A DNA stretch of 64,000 nt from Paulownia fortunei (lineage: Eukaryota > Streptophyta > Magnoliopsida > Lamiales > Paulowniaceae). The stretch covers positions 21,527,799 through 21,591,798 of the forward strand of contig CM033108.1 of NCBI GenBank assembly GCA_019321725.1, given 5' to 3'. A program made the position numbers and the translations under genes. A model generated the notes under the pieces. That model searched no databases. It worked only from the letters and a program-made list of their open reading frames with translations, and was not told the DNA's origin. Below, piece by piece: positions 1-12,419 of the stretch (positions are counted from its first letter, which is position 1; every line of letters starts with the position of its first letter).

Positions 1-1600
1 GGTTGATAGGGCACTTATAGTTAGGCACGCAAGCGCACCACTTTGGAGACTTGATGATGGTGGATAGGATGTATTACATCCTCGTGTAGTTTATCTTCTG
101 TATGATATGAGATTCTATGGTATCCACCGATGTGGACACTTTGATATGAATTTTTATTTGATTACTACACTAGTCGAGAGATAGCAACCTAAGACTCATA
201 CATTTTATTTCCGCATGGGTGAGGTGACAGTCACACTGCAAGATGTTGCAGTTATTTGGGGCTTACTAGTAAATGGTCATCCCGTTATTATACGTGATCC
301 AATGAGATTTACCGAGCAGTGGTAGGATTTTCGATTTGATTTTACTTTTCATATATGTACAAATAATTTAAATTGATGTATTTTATAATTGCAATTTATA
401 TGGGAGTCATATGATATGAGTTCAACCGATATTATGGTATTGGGTCCAATGTGTAACATGCCATTATGGAAATCTCGTTGTCCATTGATTAAATATGCCA
501 TCGTGGAGTTCTATCACCCAAAGCGAGTCATGCTCCAATTTGGCATGCGACACTACATTCCACTGGATATACCAACACATAAGGAGACTCTACACGATGT
601 AGATCATAGGGGACACAATGGAGAGGATTGAACTCGATATTACCAGGAGTATGTGTCATAGTGGGCAGATAGACATCAACTTATTGTCGCCAGTCCTCCC
701 ATTATTGGGTTCGATAGTATTGAGTCTCGCTATATGGATTGGTATGATTGGATTCCACGCTATCTAATATCGCCATCTAATATCACTATCCCATTTGCCT
801 ATGTATGAGGGATACCAACCTTCACACATATCAGATTTGAAAGTTATGATAAGACATTTATTAATAATATTTTTTATAATATGTATGCATCATATTTTTG
901 ATATTTTTTAATATTATTCTTTTTTTGCACATATTTCAAAGTATGGAGGTCGAGAGGATTAGACTCAGTACTGATGGCGCGAATGAACAAGAAATAGCTT
1001 CACTTATGCAGTTGAGAAGTGAAGCTATACACGTCACTAATGATCTCAGACACCTATTTTGTAGACAACAAAATGCTGTAAATATATCTATACCACTACC
1101 ACAAGATACAGACAAGAGAAAAAAGAGACGTAGTAGATGATACGGGTCCCTCTACCTCGACACGGGCTGCATTTACTAGTCATGCTTCTACATCTTACGA
1201 CATTCTTCATCCATTTACATATAGTGTAACAGATGAGGCGGGTCCATCTATCTCGACACATCGTGTATCACACGATTTGGATAGCATCGCCGACTATTAT
1301 ATGTCTCAACAGGCACAATTAGATGATCCATTCACTCCGTATCGGGGTACGCTACAATCTATGATATCGTTCTGTACACTACTCATTTTAGATTTAGACA
1401 TGGCGCATACACCGTTTGTTCAACAACATCTAGTACACGATTTTAGACATGGAGATTTTATTGTCTCGTCTGTTGTATTTTCACATCTAGACAATGGTTA
1501 TCATGATCATAGAGAGTTGAGCTCTACAATTTCATTAGGTTGGTCGAGCTTCAATTTAAACTACAGTATATATATTGATGATTCGACCCCAAATTAGTCA
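1..1600 (+). pseudogene. Decayed plant-mobile-domain (PMD, MAIN-like) transposon gene
   Basis: Fragments of the plant mobile domain can be read on the + strand. At about 2..300 the frame gives APLWRLDDGG and, further on, GEVTVTLQDVAVIWGL, the signature of PMD proteins often labelled 'serine/threonine phosphatase 7 long form homolog'. At 389..640 it continues with CPLIKYAIVEFYHPKRVMLQ and DHRGHNGED, followed after a stop by a WTRYYQEYV-like segment. At 930..1600 a low-complexity Ser/Thr-rich tail follows. Stops interrupt the domain (near 69, 183 and 628), and an AT-rich stretch at about 320..390 could be an intron. PMD proteins derive from transposons (MULE or retrotransposon passengers), and some have been domesticated. 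This copy looks dead. The left end runs off the window. Confidence 0.72.
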
Positions 1601-2412
1601 CATGATACTACTGCTATTGAGGCTGGAGGTCGAAGTAAACGACAACGCAACCGACGTACTTGTGGCACCAATGACCATTTTTAGTATTTTTTTTATTCTT
1701 GTATTTTTCAAAACTTTTATAATGTATATATTCAATATTGTAATTATTATTCAAAAAAATTAATTGTGTAATTATGAAATAAAAATAGTATTGTTACTGT
1801 CTTTATTAAATATTTAAATACATATTGTATAAATTTAAGTACATATTATAGCTTAAGTAAAAAAAATTAAACAATATAAATTTATATTATTTATTGTATA
1901 ATATTATTATAGCTTAAGTAAATAATATTATTTCAATAATATTAGATAATCAAATGTGTTTGCTTAAATTTTTATCTTTATTGATTATGTGTATATATAT
2001 AATTATATTTTCTGTATATTGTTATATATATTTTTATATATATTTATATATATATATAATTACAAATTCTATAATTTGCGTTTGACCATATTATGACTTA
2101 AAGTACGACTTGCGGTTGCGCTTTTGAAAAAAAAAAAGTAATAACGCGTTTGATGATTTCGCTTTCATATAAACGAGCTTTTATGCAAACTTTTACAACT
2201 TTTTCATTACAGTATAAAATTAATTAATTTTAAAATTTATTTTAAAGTATTAAATTAGCCCCACTTTTCACGTTTGTTTTTATACCATCAATCCTAATCT
2301 ATTCCGCTTGTGTTTTCCTTCCCACATAAAGGGAAACAAGTCGGCGTAACTTGCTTTTTTGTACTTATTATCTGATTGACTTTTTGTTGCAGACGCAGAG
2401 AGAAGAGAATCC
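1601..2412. other. AT-rich spacer and presumed NQR promoter/5' UTR
   Basis: The stretch is extremely AT-rich. It includes runs of TA dinucleotides at about 1988..2062 and an A11 run near 2127. Nothing coding is visible. The last 130 bases are less AT-rich and are the likely NQR leader. I could not assign a TATA box with confidence because many TA-rich sites compete. Confidence 0.5.
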
Positions 2413-4913
2413 ATGGCGGCGGCAGCACCTCCTCCAGTCATCAAAGTTGCAGCTCTCTGCGGTTCCCTTCGCAAAGGTTCCTACAATCGCGGCCTCCTCC
2501 GTGCCGGTAATCCCTCTTCTATTCTCTCTCTAGCATATTTTTGTTGTTCTGCATTCAGTTGTTGTACATTGTGCTTTGTTGGTTGTGCCCTACTCGAAGC
2601 TCAAGGGTAAACAGTAACTATGGTTTTTTTCCCAATTTTGAATTGAGCCCATTTGAAATTTTGAGTCTGTGCTGCTGCATCATAGTGTAGTACTTTGTGC
2701 TAATGGTTCGTCTAGTAATTATTGCAGTTCGAACTCTTTATAACTGAAAATTCTTTGTTTTTTTGTTTTGTTATTTATCTTTACTTGTTGAAGAAATTGA
2801 AATTTACATTTGAATATTGCTGAGCTAATTTTCTTTTCTTTTTTTTGCCCTCTTTTCGTTTGCTTCTTTTTCCACTGGTGATGGTGGTTTGTGTCGTCGT
2901 CTGTGGCGTGAATTGATCGATATTTAGCGATCGAATTATCAAAGCCAATTAGAGGTTTGGAGATAGAATATGTGGACATATCACCATTACCATTTCTCAA
3001 CACGGATCTTGAGGTAAATGGGACTTACCCACCTGTAGTCGAGGCTTTTAGGCAGAAGATTCTTGCTGCTGATAGCATACTCTTCGCATCACCTGAGTAC
3101 AACTACTCCGTCGCTGGTACTAAAACAGAACTTTATCTCATACCACCTCAATTAAACACATCAAAAGTTTATGTTATTTGTTGATTTGGAGTTTTATATT
3201 TGTGCTATGCCCTTGAGTTTGTTGTGAATTAATTTTGCATTTTATGAAGCTCTTCATGTTATCATATGGTGTTTCTTTGCTATTTAATAGAATTTTATTG
3301 TAACAGGTATGGTGTTTTTTCGTAATAATTAATACAAGGTTTTGATGAGTTTCAATTCATGTCTTGCTTGGGGAGAATTTAAATGAACTTTGGAGTTGGC
3401 AATGCAATCTTATCAGTTGAAAGACATTATTATGATGCGAAAAAACATTTTGATGTATAACTAGGCCTGTCTAATGACTCTGTGGAGTAATGCGAAAAAA
3501 AAAATGGTTAAGGGATAAAGGAAAAGGACATTATTAATGTGTCTTAGCTGAAATGACAGCTAATTTGGTAGTGCTCTATCCTAATAGCTAATTTGGTGTA
3601 CAAATAGGCCTGGTCTAACGACTGTATGGTGTAATGCGAAAAATGGTCAAGGACAAAAAGGGAAGGGACAAAGGAACAAGACATTATTAATGTGTCATAG
3701 CTGAAATGACAGCTAATTTGGTTTTGCTAAAGTTTTATGAGTTCTATTGTACCAACTCCCCCTCCCCACTATTATCGTAATCCACCAATAAATGTAATAA
3801 AAAGTAATAGAAGTTAATGAAAATCATTCCAAACCTACACCACATAAATCAGTTGAAATGTCTTAGATAATTAAAAGAGAAATATCTAGAAGTTTTTGAG
3901 AGACAAAGGATTAATTTGCTGTACAATATCTAGATTGAAAGAATTTGGTTGAGCTTCACATCTTTCCTTTGTTTTACAGTTGGATTTAATTGGTAAAAGA
4001 TAGAGAAAAGGAAACCATCTATATGGCTACACAGGCTTGGGACTTGCATCATAACAATGCATTACTGGAAGTTTTTCTTCGCAATCTCATTCAAGAAGTG
4101 AAAGAAAAAAGAGAATGAGAATAGAGATATTAAAAATAATGGAAAGATAGAAACTGTTTTAAGTGGTGGCTAAACTAAGTTAGGCTCTAATTTAAAAGTT
4201 AGGAATTGTAATCTTTAAAAATAAGATCTGCCAAATTATTTTTATCAAGGAAACTTGTAATATGAGTTCTGTTAAGGTCCACTGTATTTGGTTACCAACA
4301 TTTCCATGACCAAGAATGCTTTCATGTCTTTACATGGCTGAAATTTTGCACCAGTTATTTCACTCCTATGGAGTGGGAAGTGATCGCTGAATAATCATGT
4401 TCACTTGCTCAAGTTAATTATTAGTAGTTGCATAAGTAGGTTCTAGGCTTATGTAATCTGTTTGATGCTTTGTATATGAGTAGCCATTAATGTGGTTTTG
4501 ATTTAATTAGAAAGCATCTGTTCAGCACTTTAATACAGCATTGTGGACATTCAAATTTAAAACCATGCAATTCCTTAACTTTTTTTTTTTCGTCCATTGT
4601 TCTAGGACCAATGAAAAATGCAATTGATTGGGCATCCAGGCCACCAAATGTTTGGGCTGATAAAGCTGCTGCAATTGTGAGCACAGGAGCAGGTTTTGGT
4701 GGGGGGCGATCTCAATATCATCTCCGACAGATTGGGGTTTACCTTGATCTTCATTTCATCAATAAGCCAGAGTTTTTCCTGAACGCATTCCAACCTCCTG
4801 CAAAATTTGATGGTGACGGCAACTTGATTGATGAATCTGCCAAGGAGAAGTTGAAGCAGGTTCTCTTATCCTTATATGCATTCACACTGCGACTCCAAGG
4901 TAAGTGTGCATAG
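2413..4913 (+). CDS. NQR: NAD(P)H:quinone oxidoreductase, FMN-dependent (3 exons)
   Basis: This soluble flavodoxin-fold enzyme transfers two electrons from NAD(P)H to quinones through FMN, avoiding semiquinone radicals. Coding exons are 2413..2506, 2928..3116 and 4606..4913. All introns are GT..AG, and the sum is 591 nt, or 196 aa, the expected length for plant NQR. Residues 17-25 (GSLRKGSYN) form the FMN phosphate-binding loop. SPEYNYSV (86-93), the ASRPPNVW region (104-111) and GGGRSQYHLRQ (126-136) are family hallmarks shared with Arabidopsis NQR (At3g27890). The start is the first ATG, directly before a short Ala/Pro-rich N-terminus. One oddity is that the C-terminus reads LQGKCA, where Arabidopsis ends LQGK. 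The CAAG/GTAAGTG there is also a good splice donor, so an alternative 3' end is possible. I see no targeting signal, so it is probably cytosolic or membrane-peripheral. Confidence 0.93.
3459..3721 (+). repeat. Imperfect tandem duplication inside NQR intron 2
   Basis: Two copies of about 110-120 bp lie head to tail, at 3459..3569 and 3601..3721. Each contains TAGGCCTG, TAATGCGAAAA, GACATTATTAATGTGTC and AGCTGAAATGACAGCTAATT in the same order. A short extra copy of TAGCTAATTTGGT sits between them. The second copy differs by small indels. Confidence 0.8.
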
Positions 4914-5980
4914 TCTGTCACCAGCTTTTTATGCCGGCACTATACCTGTCTGTAAGTGATCTCATAAGCCTGTTGTGCATCTTAAATACTGCCATAAACA
5001 TGAAGTTGCTTAGCTTTGAAAATATGATTCAAGTAAACTCTTCTCTATCATGTTATGCCAGCAAGTATTTAACCTCCACACCTACATTGGGTGTTAAAAT
5101 GTGATGACATTATTCTTGTATAATGCTACTTAGAATTTTCTTCATGAAATTCTATAGTTGTCAAAATTTGGGATAGTAGTATGTTCAAATTTGACAAACC
5201 TTTGTTCTGCTTAGCCCTCTGAATCAGTTGCAATAATAATTGTACTTTAATTATCAGTAATATTGGTTACGTGGTTTGTGGCCTATTGCGCTTGCCTGAC
5301 GGATTTACTAGTGCGTACCGAATGGTTAGTAGTTGTGGTTTCACCATTGTCAAAATGAACAAAACAATCAGTAATATTGGTTTCAGATTGTTTGACACCA
5401 GAACTGGCTGTTTCAATGCTAATGTTGTTAATGTGGTATCATGTGGTTTCAGTCTTGATCAATATAAGTTTTTGGCATGGAATATATATTGTGCATTGTG
5501 ATGCTATGAAAAATTTTGATATGGTTTTACATCCCAACTATCCTTTACAATTCTGCAACAAACTTGTATCCTTTTCTTTTATATTTGCAATTAAATCTAA
5601 GCAAGTAAAATGTTTTGCAATTGTAGCACGTTTAGTGTAATGGGTATACTCAATAAACTTCCCATTAATAAGAAGAAACTATAATAACTTGTCTTCACAG
5701 AAAGTATTGTAAGTTTCATAAAAAAGGGGACAAGGTCATGGTACTAGTAGTTTTGGAAGCACAACAAAGACTTGGATAATGAATATCCAAATGGATAACT
5801 TGGAGGGTTGGTTTAATTTTTGATATACTAATTACTACATTAATATTGATGGAGACGTTAATAGTTTTGTGACTGTAATCATATAAATTTTCACAAGATT
5901 CTCCATGAGAAATTAATCTCATCAAGGACAATTCTATAGAGAATATGGCCTTTTTGAAAAAAATGGAGAAAGTTAATAGT
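4914..5980. other. NQR 3' UTR and intergenic DNA, no gene seen
   Basis: Only short open frames without family resemblance occur here. A short phrase, ATCAGTAATATTGGTT, appears twice, near 5253 and 5368. The first few hundred bases probably belong to the NQR 3' UTR. I could not place the poly(A) site. Confidence 0.5.
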
Positions 5981-6140
5981 TAGAGATGGTAATGGAGTGG
6001 GTTCAAACTTAGATCCTTAGGGTATATCTAAATTTGGCTAAACGGGTTTTGATGCGGGTAAGGAGGCTTATCCTTTAATTTGATTGAGTTCAAGGTGGAT
6101 AACGAGCCTTATTGGAATCGCTTTGGACTCGCCATTAATT
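5981..6140. mobile_element. Truncated MITE-like repeat, GGGATGGTAA-end family
   Basis: It starts TAGAGATGGTAATGGAGTGG, the family's terminal motif, followed by the typical GC-richer subterminal part with GGGTT motifs. The AT-rich core and other end are missing or too degraded to recognise. Confidence 0.45.
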
Positions 6141-7024
6141 AAGTATAAGTTGCTTTATTGTTTAGGTTTTAAGCTTTAGGGTTTTTCTGTTTTCATTTTC
6201 ATATCCACCATCAGTAGTCCAATAGCTCCCTCTCTCACTAGAAATCACCGCCTCCTTCCCCTCACATGGCTTCCCATCACACCCATCGGAGACTAGACCA
6301 CCTCACGACGACTTTCTCAATGTGCTCTTATTGTGCACGACTCACAAGCCTAGTCCATGCTATTAATTTATGCCTCGATGGCATATCGCCCAACAACCCT
6401 CCCACCGACCACCATTGCTTTTTTGCACTCTTTTGGCCAAGTCAAGCCCTTCTCTCACTATTTTGTATAAACGTCGCCTTAAGCCACCCTTCTTCTACAC
6501 TGCCCTACACAGTTAAAATGGTATGTAAGTCATGTGAGTTCAATACAAGGCCAAAATATGTAGGTTCAAATGGGTTGGACCTTGTTGGGGGTTTTTGCTT
6601 GTGGCGGGGTGTATGTTAGCTCCAATCTTTTCTTGTTTGGGAGAGTCTTAGGTTCCAAATTCTTCCTAGACTTGCCCAGTTGTCATCCTCCCAATGATTC
6701 TTCCAATCAGCCCAAATTTATGGGGCTTGAGCTTGATTTAAAATTACAATGAAATGGATTGGGATGCTACACTTAGTACAAACCAACGTATTTGAGCTAA
6801 CTCAAAATCCCTAATCCACAACTTTGATTGTAACAAAGGGAAAATGAAGAAAAAAAATTAAAGCAAAGGATGAAAAAACTAGATAAAGAAACAAATGAAA
6901 AGAAAGAAGAAAAAATTGTGTTGATTCTATTTGATTTGGTTTAAAGAGTCTTTAAGTTTTTAAGCAATGAACAATGGGCTTTTTTTTGGGGGGGGGGAAC
7001 AAAATGAACGATGACCTTTATATA
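6141..7024. other. Intergenic DNA, no gene seen
   Basis: Between 6200 and 6750 the DNA is somewhat richer in GC, but its open frames (for example 6266..6619) show no recognisable domain. A run of ten G at 6988..6997 follows seven T. The segment ends at the first copia LTR. Confidence 0.45.
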
Positions 7025-7640
7025 TGTAAGCAATTCTAATTGCATATTGACAATTAATATATATGTGAACCAATGTTACCTTAGCAGCGGAAATATGTTT
7101 GATATATATTTGATGTACAACTAGCCTACAAGCCTACCAAATGAATGGAATTACGAATAGTGATACATCAGGTCCTTCTCACTATAATACTACCAGAGTT
7201 TTCACCAATATAATCTACACATCTTAAGCCCTTGGAGACTTCTAAGTTTGGTGATACTCCAAGTGAAAGATGTAGAGAGAAAATATGAAAGAGGGAGAGT
7301 GTATTCTAATAGTTGAGGGTACGTCTTATTATGATATCTTATAATGTGTGGGAGAGATAAAAAAAAGATATATTTTTATCATTATCACATTTGGAGTCCA
7401 ATTAAGAGAGGTTCTAGATAACCATCATCCTTATCAAAATGGGATTTTGTGTTATCACAAATATGGATGTAATTCAAAATGTATCATTATCTCTCATTCT
7501 TACATATTTGACTCGATTCATTCGAATTACATACCCATAATTCTCATTTCAGACCTTTTTTTCATACAGGGAATAAGGTATACGACCAAACGAAAAAGAA
7601 CAAGTGATGAGAGTTATATTAAATCATCATCTAACTAACT
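7025..7640 (-). repeat. copia-1 3' LTR (left copy)
   Basis: It begins TGTAAGCAATTCTAATTGCA. The first roughly 100 bp (7025..7130) match 19357..19460 in the same orientation, including CATATTGACAATTAATATAT and AAATATGTTTGAT. The inner end is placed only roughly, from the start of sequence that resembles the 3' UTR of copia-2. Confidence 0.6.
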
Positions 7641-8469
7641 TAACTCAACAACTTAAAACTCGCTATATACCCCAAACAATATGATCGCACCAGATCAAGC
7701 ACCTCTGATCCTTCTACACTAAGTAGAGCATGCTTGACTCTCTTAGCTATGTATCTATGCTCATGACTATGTTAAGGCTTTTTTAACCTAGTCGGTCGGC
7801 CTATGAGCCATAGAACAAAAGTGCATTACTAGCTTAGCTCTTCCTCGGCCCCATATGTTAATTAGTTTGGTCTAACAGCTTTCCTAGTCATGCTCCGACA
7901 TACTGGATCAAGCGTAGCCATTGGATACATGCTAAAGTGCGTCATCAAGGTTACACCTCATAACACGGTCTAGAGTCCCAAAGGGTATTAAAACATATTT
8001 AGGGCTTACACAATGACGAAGCAATGATTCATTCAGTCACTTCGCTTACAATGTCGTTTCAAAACACATGTAGTATGAATACATATTATGATGGAACTCC
8101 TTCTCAATTTGAGCATGCCATGCACTTAACATCATACGAATCTTTGTCCAGTCGCTATTCAAGCACCTAACCTGCACACCATCACAAGTCAATCTCCAAA
8201 GTGTTATTCAGTAGTTTACACATTCGGCTACAGACAAACTTTTATGAAGTTTGGACATACTTCATAATCGATCAAGTATGATCTCATTTTGGCCTCATGC
8301 CAAGTTAAACCTTAACATTCCTCGCTATTTTATAAATGAAGGCGATTGTTCGCGTCCTTTCCATTGGTGCAAACATGATTTATGAGTCCCATCTTGCTTG
8401 CTATCAAAGTATCAAGACAATTGTTCATGTGAGTGGGTCAATTTAGGCCTAATGATATTTACATATATT

Positions 8470-8477
8470 GTAATAGA
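8470..8477. repeat. Target-site duplication of the hAT element, left copy
   Basis: GTAATAGA lies directly before the TAGGTGTGATTAT terminus and is repeated exactly at 14388..14395. Eight-base duplications are characteristic of hAT insertion. Confidence 0.88.
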
Positions 8478-9248
8478 TAGGTGTGATTATGACGCAGTTT
8501 AACAATTTTTTTACTAATTCCAATCGACTTGCATTATGCGATTTTATTAAATATTAATTTTAAATTTTGATTTTACTAAATAAAATCATGTGTGTGGTTA
8601 AGGACTGTTGCAGGCGGTTGTATGGTTTTAAACAACAAAAATAAATCATGTGATTGCAAAAAATATATATATTTCAACATTTCAAGATATTAGCGAAAAA
8701 TATTATAGTCTAAAAGATATGCTGGCTGAAAGATATGTGCCCTTCATTGAAATTGTGGTCAAAGTAGGAAAGCTATTTGTTGAACAAACAATGGTAGCAT
8801 ATGGAGTATAGTTTGGTAGCCTCCACATTGATCAAATGTAACACTTAATTTCAGAGAGGCAAAAAAAAGCATCTAGTCCTTTAGAAATGTTAAGGAGATG
8901 AAGCAAATTTGAAATGTGACTATTCTGACATAAAATATCAAAATTACATGAATTGAAAGATTATTTCTTAACAATATCAAATTAGCCAGCATATTCAATA
9001 AAATCAAAACAATAAAGTTTTGCCACTTCAGATTGATTCTCTAATAATACAAAACAATAAAAAATTAAAACAAGATTGGAAATGGCATGTGCAACTTAAC
9101 CACGAAAGAACTTTTTTTTGAAATAAAATATATTATCAATATATGAAAGTGTTAAAAAAATTTCAAAAAAGAATTGAACCGTCAACTTGCTAGCATTCTT
9201 ACCTTTAAATGTATTATCAATAATTGGATTGAAATGCATCACTATACT

Positions 9249-9647
9249 CAATGTTTTGAAAAGTGGATCGAATCGGTCGATTCAACTAGTTCAATAGGAA
9301 ATCGAAGGTCCATTCGGTCCAATTAGGTATATAAAATGAATTTTTAGTTTAACCAGTCAAATCGTTTGACTGGTTTTTATTTTATTTTATTTTTAGAAGT
9401 TTAAATTTGATATTTGTTATATTTATGTGGTTATTTGGATTTTGTGTTTTGTCAGATGTTTTTTTCGCCAGTTATTTATTTATTTTATATTTAAAATATA
9501 TTACATAACAATTAATTTATTATATTATCATCTTACATAATATAATAAGAAAATATAATTAATTTTTATTATACCGATCCGACCGACGATTGAACCACTA
9601 ATCGATAATAAGATTGGTTTGCTCACCAATCTGGTTATGAAACACTG
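9249..9647. mobile_element. hAT-type MITE, 399 bp, nested inside the larger hAT
   Basis: The left end reads CAATGTTTTGAAAA and the right end TTATGAAACACTG, imperfect inverted repeats of each other. The flanks are ACTATACT (9241..9248) and ACTATGCT (9648..9655), an 8-bp target duplication with one change. Inside each end there are CGGTC/GACCG-type motifs, and the centre is AT-rich. There is no coding capacity. Confidence 0.78.
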
Positions 9648-9954
9648 ACTATGCTCAATCTGCAAGAAAAAATGAAAATTTTAGTATAAGTAAATACACA
9701 AAATATAAATTATAAAATATCTTATAAAGTTACAAACCAAATAAAAATTCTCTTTCCTTCATATCATCTAAGCGTGCAGAAGAGCTTGATTCATCCAACT
9801 TTGGAAGATGAACAAAAATTCATTACTAGAAATAAGAAATACTTGAAAGCATGATTTAAAAATAGACAAAAAAAAATTGAAGTAGTTTACCTTTTCTAAC
9901 TTTTCAAATTGTTCAACATTCTCCATTATTGTGCGAAGATCAATTGGAGAAAGT

Positions 9955-12103
9955 GTAACATGTAATCAATCTTGAGAGCATATGAGGGTCTCTACCATTT
10001 TCGGAGATAGAGAGCTTCTAAATGGATCAATCACACAACCACTTTTGCTAAAAATCGATTTTGAAGCAATAGTAGACACTAGAATAACTAAAACATCTTT
10101 TACAACTTTCAAAAGAATAGGATATTTTGGAGTGTTCACCTTCCACCTATTTAATACATCAAAATCCTTGCTTGATTTTTCACACCATCAAGTAAGTATC
10201 TTGCTACTTCAGATTTGCTTTCAACATACTGCTCTTTTTCAAATGCCTAACAAACTGGGATTCTAGTAATTCACTTAGGTCATTTTCTCCATCTACATGC
10301 ATGTAAATATAGCCTTGCATTGCACGTTTATCTTTACTAGTTTACTGAAAAATTGAATCTGTATAATACTCATACAACAAACCCAATAATTCTTCTATTT
10401 TGTTACTTATTCTTTTCATAAAAGAAGCATCGTCTTCATATATTGTTGCAAAGCCAAAATTAACATACTTTAACTTGTATCTTGGGTCCAAAATAATAGC
10501 AACAAACAACAACCAGTTGATATTATCAATGTTTCCCCAATATTTGTTGAACTTCTCTTTCATCCGATCATTGATGTCATATCGTAATCTTCTTTACTGA
10601 TCATAGTAGACAAATCAACATACATAGTTGCAAGTTCACGAAAAAAATGAATTTGAAGTGATATATAATGAACCAGAGAATTTTAAAGTCACATGATAGA
10701 ATATTTTCAAGAAGTTGACAAAGTTCCTATCATTAATCCAATCTATATCCATCGGAGGTCCAATTATCTTGTTCTCTCACTTTTCTCTTTTCCCCTCACA
10801 TTTCTCATTTTGATTAATTTCATAACAATCAAAGTAGTTTGTGTATTTTTAGTCTTCATCCACAACCTCTCAAAAGCTTTCTCAAACTTCTCAGCAGCCT
10901 CAAGCATTATATAAGTTGAATTCCACTGTGTTTCTATATCTAAACAAACAAGGCTATTAGAATTAATTTTTTCTTTCTCTACACTTCTTGAATGCCTTTA
11001 GCCTACTTGGAAAAGACTTTACGTACTTCATAACATTCGTAACCCGCATTAAGACCTCATTTTGCTCTTCTAGCCCTCTTTGATAATCAAATTAACTATA
11101 TGGATTGTACACCTTATATGCATGTAATCATTATTCAAGATGGCATCTTTCCACTTGCATTTTCGTTTCAAATGATTAATTGCTTTATCATCAAAGCTAC
11201 GATTATCCACAATAATTGTGAGTACTTTATCAATAGCCCAGTGAATCAAGTATTCTTTTATTTGTTTCCCTATTGTTTCCCCTTTATGGTTCTCAATAAT
11301 GCAAAAGTTTATGATTCTTTTTTGCAATTTCCTGTCACTATGTATCCAATGTGTAGTAAGAAACATATAATTTAAGTTTTGTAATAAAGTCCAAGTATCG
11401 GTGGTTAAATATACTCTTTGGTTTTTCAAAACCTTTTCAATTTCCTTTTACTCTTTAAGAAAAAATTTCATGCAATCTCTAGCAACATTATGCCTTGATG
11501 GTACTTCAAACCTTGGCTCTAAAGCTTGACAATAAGCTTTAAACCCTTTCCCCTCCACAATCTTAAAAGGAAACCCATCGATGATTACTATTTTAGCAAG
11601 ACTTTTCCTTACTTCTTCAAGATTTAAAGTCTTTCCTTTAATGGTAGAATTATCATTTTGGTTGCCACCAACACCTTTATAATCATGTATAGTCTTTGAT
11701 GACTTATCCAATTTAAGTGGATACTCTTTGCACAAATGCTCCAAATGTGTCCACATACTAGTAGTTCCATTAAGTTTTAGATAAGCAATATAGCTCGTGC
11801 CACAATAGTTGCATGCAACTCTAGGTGGGTTACTAGCTTCCAATCTAGTAAAGTGGCCCCATATTTCAGAGGTAATCTTTAAATCATCTCTTAACTATTT
11901 TAACTTCTTTAGTTTTTTGTTTTTTCTTGGCAGTAGCTTGGATGATTTATTGACTTTGAACATGATTCTTGTGTGACATACTTTTTATTTGGATTGTTCT
12001 TTTGAGAGAGAATTTTGTTATCACATGATTCAATACTCTGAGTTTGTTCTTGAGCTTGTTCTTGTTCCTTACTTGAAGCTACTATTTCCACTAAAATTTT
12101 CAC
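9955..12103 (-). pseudogene. hAT transposase, BED zinc finger (RICESLEEPER-like), broken
   Basis: Reading on the minus strand, a Gln-rich N-terminus (11909..12103) is followed by a BED zinc finger at about 11700..11843 (CNYCGTSYIAY, then a WTHLEHLC segment). Next comes the RNase H-like core (11070..11690) with YLTTDTWTLLQNLNYM and VDNRSFDDKA, and then a segment with INWLLFVAIILDPRYKLKY (10342..10563). The C-terminal dimerisation region at 9960..10200 includes YPILLKVVKDVL, SIFSKSGCVIDPFRSSL and MVETLICSQD. Breaks include an in-frame TAA at about 11448, a TAG at about 11070, frame changes near 11040 and 10960, and a stop replacing the usual Trp after SQD. The order and content match plant hAT transposases of the RICESLEEPER/DAYSLEEPER group. 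Confidence 0.87.
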
Positions 12104-12419
12104 GTTAGAAACTTATCCCAAAGCTACAATCTCCTTCTATTTAACATAAACAAAAAATAGAAAAAAATATAATACAAATTAATATAAAATCTAAACACAT
12201 GAGAATATTATCAAATCTAAAAAAGTAAATATATTTTAAATAAATAATGGGACTTACTGCTGTATTATTAGTATTCTCCATGGGATGGACTCGCTAACAA
12301 ATCAATCTAATATTTGCATTGAATTGAACCAACTAAAACATTAATACAAAACCCAAATATACAAAATTAAATCAAAGATTCTACAAAATGCTATAAAAAG
12401 AATGTGGTTTGCGTTCGGT

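Noticed and set aside
9982..10266. + strand open frame of 94 codons
   Set aside because: It is the antisense shadow of the hAT transposase C-terminal region, which reads clearly on the minus strand.
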